From Novosphingobium sp. (lineage in GTDB: Bacteria; Pseudomonadota; Alphaproteobacteria; Sphingomonadales; Sphingomonadaceae), in NCBI GenBank assembly GCA_017744735.1, contig JAGIAR010000005.1:124001-188000 (forward strand): a stretch of 64,000 nucleotides of DNA. Direction: 5' to 3'. Each line of letters opens with the position of its first letter. Position 1 is the stretch's first letter. Positions 1 to 6,274 of this stretch are shown here, piece after piece. The notes below the pieces were generated by a model that worked only from the letters and a program-made list of their open reading frames with translations, was not told the DNA's origin and searched no databases. The position numbers were made by a program, and so were the translations under genes.

Positions 1-239
1 GTGATCGTCACGTCCACGGTCGACGCGGTGGCATCGGTGCCGGTGGAGGTCGCGTTGCTCGGCGTGAAGTCCGAGGCAGCGCGGGTCGGCGCGACAGGAA
101 CCTTGACGGTGTCGCCCTTGGCAACGCCCTTGTCGTCGAAGTTCATGTTGATGGCGTCGAGCATGCCGAACGGTTCGGCAGCGACCACCTTGGCGGCCGA
201 ATAAGCGACGGGCGCGAGTGCGGTGAGGGTGTTGGACAC
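1..239 (-). CDS. P22-type major capsid (coat) protein, N-terminal part, truncated by window edge
   Basis: The leftward frame starts at GTG 239 with a good ribosome site (GGAGAC, five bases upstream) and runs off the window. The visible N-terminus reads SNTLTALAPVAYSAAKVV, followed by a region like VKVPVAPTRAASDFTPSN. This matches my recollection of the P22-like major capsid family, whose members begin (A/S)NTLTxLAPxLY and carry a VPVAPxxTAxDITP segment. Its place directly after the scaffold gene supports coat protein identity. Only 79 residues are visible, so length and integrity cannot be judged. It is absent from the ORF track because its stop is outside the window. Confidence 0.75.
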   Translation of the reverse strand, partial: MSNTLTALAPVAYSAAKVVAAEPFGMLDAINMNFDDKGVAKGDTVKVPVAPTRAASDFTPSNATSTGTDATASTVDVTI

Positions 240-384
240 AAGCTGTCTCCGGGTGTTGCGATGTTCGGGGAAACCGCGAGTGGCGCAGCCATCTCATTGC
301 GGGCCCGGCGCAGCCGGAGACGGAAAGGGCGCAGCCCTATCCTTGTGGGAACGGATGGTGAATCAAATCGTTGCGAAAGTCAAG

Positions 385-415
385 GGCGGGCGCAGTGGAT
401 GGACCTGCGCCCGCC
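385..415 (-). terminator. GC-rich hairpin between scaffold and coat genes
   Basis: An 11-bp perfect stem (GGCGGGCGCAG paired with CTGCGCCCGCC) with a 9-base loop sits 9 bases downstream of the scaffold stop codon. No clear U-tract follows, so it is either a weak or factor-dependent terminator, or a processing/stability element that sets scaffold against coat expression. The 185-bp gap holding it (240-424) contains no convincing gene. Confidence 0.45.
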
Positions 416-424
416 TTGCCCGCA

Positions 425-1084
425 TCAGGCAGCCCGTGCGATCGTTCCGCCGTCCGCGAAGAACGCGGCCCGATCCTTGGGCGAGAGGCTGTTGACCTCG
501 GCCTCCGACTTGGCCTTTGCCTGGCTTCCGCCGCCCCCGCCGCCACCTGCACCGCCGCCGCCATTGGCCGGCGCAGCAACGAACTTCTTGCCCGCGTCGC
601 TGCCGGCCCATTCGGAAATGTGGTCGGACAGCGACTTGTCGCCGATCATGGCCGTGCGCTCATCGCCCTTCGTCACGACCTGCGCCGACGACGAGAATTT
701 CGCGGTCAGCGTGTCGAGGAAGTCCTCGTCCTTCACGCCGGCCGCGATCAGGGCGGACTTGAGGCCGTCCTGGATGAGCAGCTTCGAGGTGTAGGCGGAC
801 TCGGTCTCAAGCGACTTCACCGCCTTGTCGCGCTCTCCGGTTACGGCCTTGAGCGTCTTGTTCGCATCGTCCAGCGCCTTCTCGGCCTTGTCGGCGCGAT
901 CTTCGGCCGCCTGCAAGTCCTCGGGCTTGATCTCGGCACCGCGCTTGAGCTTGCGGTTCTCGCCGACCAGCTCTTCGTTCTTGCCTTCCAGCTTCGAGAT
1001 CGATTCCTTGAGCGGCTCGGTCGCCTTGGTGATGGCCGCTTCAAGCGCAGCCTTCGTGTCGGGGTCGTTGGGATCGAAAGGCAT
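425..1084 (-). CDS. Phage head scaffolding protein
   Basis: A 219-residue acidic, helix-rich protein. Residues about 15-110 form heptad-like charged sequence (LEGKNEELVGENRKLKRG onward) typical of coiled-coil scaffolds. A glycine-rich linker (GGGGAGGGGGGG) precedes a short basic or mixed C-terminal tail, which in scaffold families is the coat-binding part. It lies between the MuF head protein and the coat gene, the usual position for a scaffold. Scaffolds fill the procapsid during assembly and leave before DNA packaging. No protease gene is visible nearby. Assignment rests on position, length and composition rather than a specific motif. Confidence 0.7.
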   Translation of the reverse strand: MPFDPNDPDTKAALEAAITKATEPLKESISKLEGKNEELVGENRKLKRGAEIKPEDLQAAEDRADKAEKALDDANKTLKAVTGERDKAVKSLETESAYTSKLLIQDGLKSALIAAGVKDEDFLDTLTAKFSSSAQVVTKGDERTAMIGDKSLSDHISEWAGSDAGKKFVAAPANGGGGAGGGGGGGSQAKAKSEAEVNSLSPKDRAAFFADGGTIARAA

Positions 1085-1095
1085 GGTGGTTCTCC

Positions 1096-2127
1096 TTAGC
1101 GTGTACGAAGCTCATCCAGCGTAAGCGGCCTGCCCGCCCCGCTGACTAAATCGCGGAGTGTCAGTTTGCCCGCGAGATACAGTTCAGCCCTCCGCTTACC
1201 CAGCACCTCCTCCACAAACTCAGGGGATTGGCGCTCTAGGAAGGCCTCGAATGTTGGTGCGGACGTCGGCCCGCTCGATGATGCCCGCACAGCCGGCTTC
1301 AGCTTCTCGTCGAGCCCTGTGGTGCCGAAGATGTCGTCGAGGCCCTTGGCGATCGGGGTCGCCACGCAGCGGCAGGCGAAATGCGCGGGCGGCAGTTGAA
1401 AGTCGGCGGTCGTCCCGTCGAGCTTGTCCCCGTCGAGGTTCCACGCCTGCCCGTCGAGCGCCGCGCACTGCATGCAGGTGTGGCTATCGAGCGTTGCCAG
1501 CCAGCGCAGGCCCGCGATATGCCGGCCGTTCTTGCGATACGTCTCCAGCCTGGCGCGGTTGGCGGCCGTCATCACCGCGGAATGCACCAGCGAGCGCGCA
1601 TTGCGGCGGGATGTGTCGAGGATGCCCGGCTCGTCCTCGCTGCCCACCACGCGGGCCGTGATCTGAGCTAGAGACTCGCCGTTCAGCACACCCTGCCGCA
1701 CCTGCGCCGCGAACTTGAACTGTAGGTCTTCGGCCTGCCGCGACCACCAAGCCGATGCGGGCGCGCCGTCGATGAGGATGTCTTTCGTCAGGCTGGCGAG
1801 ACGTTCGGGCGACGGGATGGTGACGCTCGGCAGGGCATCGCGCAGAACGTCGGCGGTGCGGTTGGCGACGATCAGGCTTAGTTCGTGCGTGTCGAGCAGG
1901 CCGGGGATCTGCGCATAGCTGCTGGCGATGGCCTCGTGCGCGTCGGCGATCAGCGCGTTGACCTCGCGTTTGCCCGCATCGGTCAGGTCGTTGCTCGCGA
2001 GCAGTTGGCGCAGTTCGGTTTCGAGCTGGCGCAGGATTTCGAGCGCCTGCGCTTCCTCGTGCGCGGACAGGCGCTGCAGGTCGAGGCTGTGGCGCAGGAT
2101 GCTGTCGATGAGGTCGAGTTCGCTCAT
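1096..2127 (-). CDS. Phage head morphogenesis protein, Mu gpF-like (MuF domain)
   Basis: A 343-residue protein with a helical N-terminus and a MuF-type region around residues 170-250. This shows the family's metal-ligand-like pattern, TCMQCAALDG followed by PPAHFACRCVATP. MuF proteins are minor head components encoded next to the portal and are often ejected with DNA or needed for head assembly. The start ATG overlaps the stop of the small upstream membrane gene (ATGA), implying translational coupling. After the cysteine region comes GLDDIFGTTGLDEKLKPAVR, a segment that recurs in a separate ORF at 14.9 kb in this prophage. Confidence 0.88.
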   Translation of the reverse strand: MSELDLIDSILRHSLDLQRLSAHEEAQALEILRQLETELRQLLASNDLTDAGKREVNALIADAHEAIASSYAQIPGLLDTHELSLIVANRTADVLRDALPSVTIPSPERLASLTKDILIDGAPASAWWSRQAEDLQFKFAAQVRQGVLNGESLAQITARVVGSEDEPGILDTSRRNARSLVHSAVMTAANRARLETYRKNGRHIAGLRWLATLDSHTCMQCAALDGQAWNLDGDKLDGTTADFQLPPAHFACRCVATPIAKGLDDIFGTTGLDEKLKPAVRASSSGPTSAPTFEAFLERQSPEFVEEVLGKRRAELYLAGKLTLRDLVSGAGRPLTLDELRTR

Positions 2128-2300
2128 GGAAGCCAGCCCTTAATGAGAGCTCCGCCAAGCCACATGACGCCGATGATGAGAAACGCGGCCACGAACACAC
2201 CGACGGCAAGGCGCAGAGACCCGGTCCACCATGTGTAGGCGAAGATTGCCGCGAAAGGCAGCAGCATGAGGATTGCGCCGATGACTGGGAAGATCGTCAT
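2124..2300 (-). CDS. Small two-helix membrane protein (58 aa)
   Basis: This ORF is too short for the supplied track. It begins at ATG 2300, overlapping the stop of the preceding gene (ATGA), and its TGA overlaps the MuF start (ATGA). The protein has two hydrophobic stretches, MTIFPVIGAILMLLPFAAIF and LAVGVFVAAFLIIGVMWLGG, separated by a short polar turn containing TWWTGSLR. No family is recognised. Two-helix phage proteins can be holin-like, but its position between portal and MuF is not a lysis position, so function is left open. Confidence 0.65.
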   Translation of the reverse strand: MTIFPVIGAILMLLPFAAIFAYTWWTGSLRLAVGVFVAAFLIIGVMWLGGALIKGWLP

Positions 2301-2455
2301 TTTCTCATCCGCTCGATTTCGCGTTGCCGCATCTCGAAAACCACAGTTTGCAGCTGGGCAACAGCGAGTTGCAGCTTAGTGTGGCTTTCCATCAGTCGCT
2401 CCACATCCACTGCGGGTCGGGAGCGGAACTGCGCCAACGGATCGGGCTTGCTCAC
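2297..2455 (-). CDS. Small helical protein (52 aa) between portal and membrane gene
   Basis: This ORF is too short for the track. It starts at GTG 2455, overlapping the portal stop (GTGA), and ends in an ATGA overlap with the next gene. The sequence is charged and probably a single long helix (VERLMESHTKLQLAVAQLQT, ending EIERMRK). The tight coupling on both sides is the main evidence that it is translated. No family is recognised. Confidence 0.6.
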   Translation of the reverse strand: MSKPDPLAQFRSRPAVDVERLMESHTKLQLAVAQLQTVVFEMRQREIERMRK

Positions 2456-3909
2456 GCCACCGCCCCCTGCGCACCCGGATCATTCGCCGGCACAACCGGC
2501 CGCACCGGCTCCACCACCCCGATCTGCTCCTTGTGCGCCTCGAACGACTGCTCGCTGTCGATCAGATCGCCGCGCTGCATCAGGTCGAAGAACTCCTGCT
2601 CGCTCATCTGCCCGGCCTGCACCGCCTTGAGCAGCGCGGTGAGCTGCTGCGCGTCGAGCATGGCCGGGTTGAAGTCGCGGTTGAGCTGGTAGACGACCTC
2701 TCCCGCTACCCCGCACCACTGCGCGAACACGGTCAGCGCCTGCTCGATTCCCTCGCTCACCCCCATGGCGATCGATGCCAGCACGGACGCCTCGCCGGTG
2801 CGGTGGATCGCCGCGGTCTCGGCCGCCTCGACCTGGCGCTTCTCCGCGAACAGCATCCGCGCGCCGATGATCGCCATCTGCTGTTCCTTGCGGTCGAGGT
2901 TGCTCACCAGCGCGGACAGGCCCTGCCCGGTGAACTCGAGGAACGTCGCCTTGGCGTTCGGATCGGGGAACACCCACGCCGCGGTCGATCCGATGTAGAG
3001 CGGGCTTGCCGTATCGGGGGGCATATACCCGCTCACCACCGCAGTCGGAAGCCCGGTGAAGTGGCAGCCGTGCTCGTAATCCGCCGTCACCCGGTAATGC
3101 GCGAGATTCAGGTCCACGAGGTCGATCATCGGCGGTTCGTCGAGACGCGCGTCCACCCCGTCAGGGCCGACGATGTAGAACGGGATGAAGCCGAGCGGCG
3201 CGCCGTTCATGGTCGGGGTGATCTCGTCGGTCTGCACCCACTCGCCTTTCTCGCCATCGGCCTTGCGGAACAGGCGCTGGCGATAGGCGCCCTCGACCAG
3301 CTCGAGCACGCGGATTTGATCGACGCAGGTCTCGCCCCACTCGCCGTCCGGCTCGCTCACTTCCTCCTTGAGCCGGACCTGAACCAGCATCCACCTGTTT
3401 TTCACCCGGGCGTATTGCCAGTTGATGATGCTCTCGGCCTTGTAGGCCTGCAGGGTCGGCCGAAGTCCCTGAGCTTCTGCGGCGGCCACGCTCATCGCCG
3501 TCACACCGGCAGGCGCGGCGGGGTGATCGACGAGGATGCCGAACCGCCCGACCTCGAGCACCTCCAGCGCCACCTCGCGCGCGAAGGTCATCAGCGAGGT
3601 GCCCGCCATGTCGATATCGGACGCATAGCCCTCGACCTTGGCCGGGAGCGCCGTCTGCGGGTCCTTGCGGAACAGCATCCCGCGCAGGGCATCAAGCGTG
3701 CGCCAGGTCGCGTTGTAGAACACCGCCCGCTTGCGATAGGCGTCGTAATCCGCCGGCGCCTGGTCCTTGAGCTTGGGCAGGTATGTCTCGCCCTTGGCAT
3801 GGATCTTGTCCTGCCCGTCGCTCGCATCCCGGCATCGCTGCCATTTCGCGGCGTAGGTGCCGTAGTGCTTGTGCGGCGTGTCGACCTTGGCGGTGGGAGT
3901 GGCGGCCAT
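2452..3909 (-). CDS. Phage portal protein (DUF4055 family)
   Basis: A 485-residue protein directly after the large terminase, in the expected portal position. The N-terminal part (YLPKL, then YRKRAVFYNATWRTLDALRGMLFRKDP) and the region GVDARLDEPPMIDLVDLNLA resemble the DUF4055 phage family, which I associate with portal-like proteins. The portal forms the dodecameric ring at the head vertex through which DNA is packaged and ejected and to which the terminase docks. A strong ribosome site, GGAGGAA, precedes ATG 3909. The length is usual for portals. Portal function is inferred from family and position. Confidence 0.82.
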   Translation of the reverse strand: MAATPTAKVDTPHKHYGTYAAKWQRCRDASDGQDKIHAKGETYLPKLKDQAPADYDAYRKRAVFYNATWRTLDALRGMLFRKDPQTALPAKVEGYASDIDMAGTSLMTFAREVALEVLEVGRFGILVDHPAAPAGVTAMSVAAAEAQGLRPTLQAYKAESIINWQYARVKNRWMLVQVRLKEEVSEPDGEWGETCVDQIRVLELVEGAYRQRLFRKADGEKGEWVQTDEITPTMNGAPLGFIPFYIVGPDGVDARLDEPPMIDLVDLNLAHYRVTADYEHGCHFTGLPTAVVSGYMPPDTASPLYIGSTAAWVFPDPNAKATFLEFTGQGLSALVSNLDRKEQQMAIIGARMLFAEKRQVEAAETAAIHRTGEASVLASIAMGVSEGIEQALTVFAQWCGVAGEVVYQLNRDFNPAMLDAQQLTALLKAVQAGQMSEQEFFDLMQRGDLIDSEQSFEAHKEQIGVVEPVRPVVPANDPGAQGAVA

Positions 3910-3910
3910 G

Positions 3911-5218
3911 TTAGATTCCTCCGATCCTGATTTGCTGCATCGCCCGACCTCTCACCGGGAAGCGGTAGAAGATGAAATACCCCTGCGCGTCGGGGGCGTG
4001 ATCGAGCCCGCCGGCTTTGTCGGGCTCGCCGTTCTTGTCGTAGGCCTGCTTCTCCAGCGCCTCGACCAGCACAGGGCAGCGATCAACGTTGACGCGCATG
4101 CGGCGCTGGACGACCGATCCGTCGTTGACCTCAAGCCCCAAACTACTGATCGCGTTCGGGTCGGCGTTGGTCCGCATGCAGATCATCTGATTCATCGCCA
4201 GCACGCGGTCCTTCACGGCGGGGTTCGAGGGCGCGACCAGCACGTTGAAGCCCGCGGCGCGCAGGAGTGCTATGTCGCTTTCCGAGGCGTTGTTGCTCTT
4301 CCGGCTGTTGCCCGAGGCGTCGGGGTAGACGAGGATCGAATGCCCGACGTAGCGCGACTTGATCGTGGCGATCATGGCCGGGGTGTCGAGAATGCCGGTC
4401 AGCTCCTCGACCGCATGGGGATCGCCGTCGCGCAGGACGTTCACGACCGCGTGCATATTCCCCACGTTGAAGTCCATGCCGATGTGCAGCGGCTCGCTGG
4501 TCTGAATTTCAGTCGAGCAGTTGTTCAGGTGGCGGTCGAACTCGGCATAGACGCTGCCGGCGGTGAGGTTGACGAACTCACCATCGAGGTAGGCTTGTTG
4601 GAGGCTGGAGTTGTATGACCCCTGCAGGTTGGTGATGTAGTCGGCGGGTAGATTGGCGGCGTTCTCGCTGGTCTTGGCGCGGAACAGGACATAGCCCGCC
4701 GACGGATTCTTCTCCCAGCGTTCATAGACGAACTTGAAGCCCTCCGGCGTGGTGGCAACCCCCACCGTATTCGGCATTCCGCACTTCTGGCGGTTGCGCG
4801 CAATGATCTTGTTCCACGCCGCCGCCGCCTTGTCGGTCGCCATGATGTCGATCTCGTCGACCAAGCTGTGCGCGACCTCGTATCCGACGATGCGGCCTGG
4901 CTGCTCCATGTTCCGAAAGATGATCTTGCCGGCGTCCGGGAATACCAGCTCGCTGTCCTGCTGGTTGAGCCTGTAGGCCCAGCCCTTGCGCTCACACAGT
5001 TCGGGAAAGCGCTCGAACGCGATGTCCTTGATCAGCGGATAGGTCGGCAGGTAATAGGCGATGTTCTGCTGCCGGCACATGACCTTGAGCGCCATTGCCC
5101 GCGCCATTGCCGCCGCGGTCTTGCCCGATCCGAAGCCGCCCACGAACGCTGGGTAAGGCGCCTGGCTGGTCACGAACGCGCGCTGCGTCGGGGAAAGAGT
5201 GCGGGCAGCCTCCGTCAC
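3911..5218 (-). CDS. terL: Phage terminase large subunit
   Basis: A 435-residue packaging motor. The ATPase half has a Walker A GGFGSGKT at residues 27-34 and a Walker B LVDE at 119-122. The C-terminal RNase H-like nuclease half begins near IGMDFNVGNMHAVV, with a probable metal-binding Asp. The gene overlaps the small subunit upstream (GTGA, start GTG 5218) and lies 1 bp from the portal gene downstream, giving terS-terL-portal order. It cuts concatemeric phage DNA and pumps it into the procapsid. Length and motif order are normal. Confidence 0.95.
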   Translation of the reverse strand: MTEAARTLSPTQRAFVTSQAPYPAFVGGFGSGKTAAAMARAMALKVMCRQQNIAYYLPTYPLIKDIAFERFPELCERKGWAYRLNQQDSELVFPDAGKIIFRNMEQPGRIVGYEVAHSLVDEIDIMATDKAAAAWNKIIARNRQKCGMPNTVGVATTPEGFKFVYERWEKNPSAGYVLFRAKTSENAANLPADYITNLQGSYNSSLQQAYLDGEFVNLTAGSVYAEFDRHLNNCSTEIQTSEPLHIGMDFNVGNMHAVVNVLRDGDPHAVEELTGILDTPAMIATIKSRYVGHSILVYPDASGNSRKSNNASESDIALLRAAGFNVLVAPSNPAVKDRVLAMNQMICMRTNADPNAISSLGLEVNDGSVVQRRMRVNVDRCPVLVEALEKQAYDKNGEPDKAGGLDHAPDAQGYFIFYRFPVRGRAMQQIRIGGI

Positions 5219-5610
5219 ACGAAATCATCCACGCTGGCTGGGAGTGCCTTTGCCGTCACCTTGGCGTCGATGCGATCGACCAGGAGGCCGAGCAGCTTGG
5301 CCTTGCCGAGGGTGGCGGACACTGCCGCGGACGATTGAGGCTTCAGCGCCGAGAGTGCAATCTGGCGCGCTTCGTCCAGTTCGGCGATCAGGTCGTCCAC
5401 CGTGATCCCGAGCCGCTCGACCTGCGCCGCTCGCAGCTCGTCGACCCTTGCAGCAATCTTGCTATCCGCCAGAAGCCGCGACGCAGCCTCGTTGATCGTC
5501 TTCGATGTAGCGTTCGTGCTGTAGCCAGCGACACGATACGCTTCGGACGCGTTGCCGGTCTCGATGTAGGCGATCGCGAACGCCTCCTGCTTCGGTGTGA
5601 GATCACTCAA
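5215..5610 (-). CDS. terS: Phage terminase small subunit
   Basis: The N-terminus LTPKQEAFAIAYIETGNASEAYRVAGYS is the typical small-terminase pattern (TxKQxxFxxxYxxxxNxxxAxxxAGYS), a helix-turn-helix that recognises packaging sites. The track starts it at 5697, but upstream residues there are out-of-frame coding sequence of the preceding gene. I prefer TTG 5610, which follows a GGGGGCAGGG ribosome site and overlaps the preceding stop, giving 131 residues. It ends in a GTGA overlap with terL. Confidence 0.88.
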   Translation of the reverse strand: MSDLTPKQEAFAIAYIETGNASEAYRVAGYSTNATSKTINEAASRLLADSKIAARVDELRAAQVERLGITVDDLIAELDEARQIALSALKPQSSAAVSATLGKAKLLGLLVDRIDAKVTAKALPASVDDFV

Positions 5611-5849
5611 CGCCCTGCCCCCTGTGATACATGAGCTGCCGATGCCCGGCGTCCTTGGGCAGAACGGTGATGACGGTGCCGCCCTGAAGCACGACATGCT
5701 GCCCCGTCCCCAGCCTCACCAGCGGCGCCCCGAACTCGGCTGCCTTGACGATGGCGGGGCGAACGCAACGCCTCGGCAGCAAGCTCCATGCTCAGTGGCT
5801 CGACGCGCTCCTGGTAGCGGAGGATGGCGTGGCTGGTGACGTGGATCAC
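5603..5849 (-). pseudogene. Small phage protein gene split by a +1 frameshift
   Basis: Reading from GTG 5849 gives VIHVTSHAILRYQERVEPLSMELAAEALRSP and then nonsense. Dropping one base in the G4 run at 5756-5759 (CCCC on the coding strand) restores AIVKAAEFGAPLVRLGTGQH, then VVLQGGTVITVLPKD, ending in GVE and a stop at 5603. The restored protein (about 81 residues) reads as one smooth sequence resembling small phage proteins I recall near terminases. Both ends overlap neighbours in the coupled style of this operon. It may be a true mutation, a sequencing error, or programmed frameshifting at the C run. Function unknown. Confidence 0.75.
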
Positions 5850-6274
5850 GGGCGGCGGCCCATGTTCGGTGTAACGGTCTGATGCCAGCGCACATGACAC
5901 TTCTGGCAAAGGAATGAGGTCGGCCACTTCTCGCTCTCAGCACCGAATAGGTAGAAAGGCGCCCAATGGTGCTCTTCGATTTTCTCGGTCGATCCGCACA
6001 CCTCGCAGGGCGGCATAACGCGACTCTCAATTGTAGCCGGCTCTTCTCCCCGAAGAACCTTCATCGCGGTCTTGGTTAGAACCTTGGCAAGCGAACCATG
6101 CTTGCGGGCATACTCTTCCGCCACGTCCTTCTTGGCATATTGCTGCGTCACTTCTCCACAGTGCAGGCAGAAGAACGGATAGATCGTGGCGCCCGCTCTG
6201 TTCTGCGAGATCCCGATCGCCATGCTTTCCCCACTGCACGCGGGGCAGCTCCTCGCCCGCTCAGGTATCTGCAT
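5846..6274 (-). CDS. Zinc-ribbon / HNH-like phage protein
   Basis: A 142-residue protein with two pairs of zinc-ligand-like cysteines. The N-terminal ribbon is CPACSGE followed by CLHCGE. The C-terminal half has CEVCGSTEKIEEHHWAPFYL followed by FLCQKCHVRWHQ, which resembles a degenerate HNH nuclease finger. The preferred start ATG 6274 has GGGAG eight bases upstream and overlaps the helicase stop by 14 bp; the track's earlier start lies deep in the helicase gene. HNH proteins beside terminase genes often assist packaging, but there the gene usually sits just upstream of terS. Here a small gene intervenes, so nuclease activity is only an inference. Confidence 0.6.
   Translation of the reverse strand: MQIPERARSCPACSGESMAIGISQNRAGATIYPFFCLHCGEVTQQYAKKDVAEEYARKHGSLAKVLTKTAMKVLRGEEPATIESRVMPPCEVCGSTEKIEEHHWAPFYLFGAESEKWPTSFLCQKCHVRWHQTVTPNMGRRP

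Noticed and set aside
2124-2300. 58-aa two-helix protein as holin
   Set aside because: It sits between portal and MuF, not near any lysis gene; membrane helices alone are not enough.
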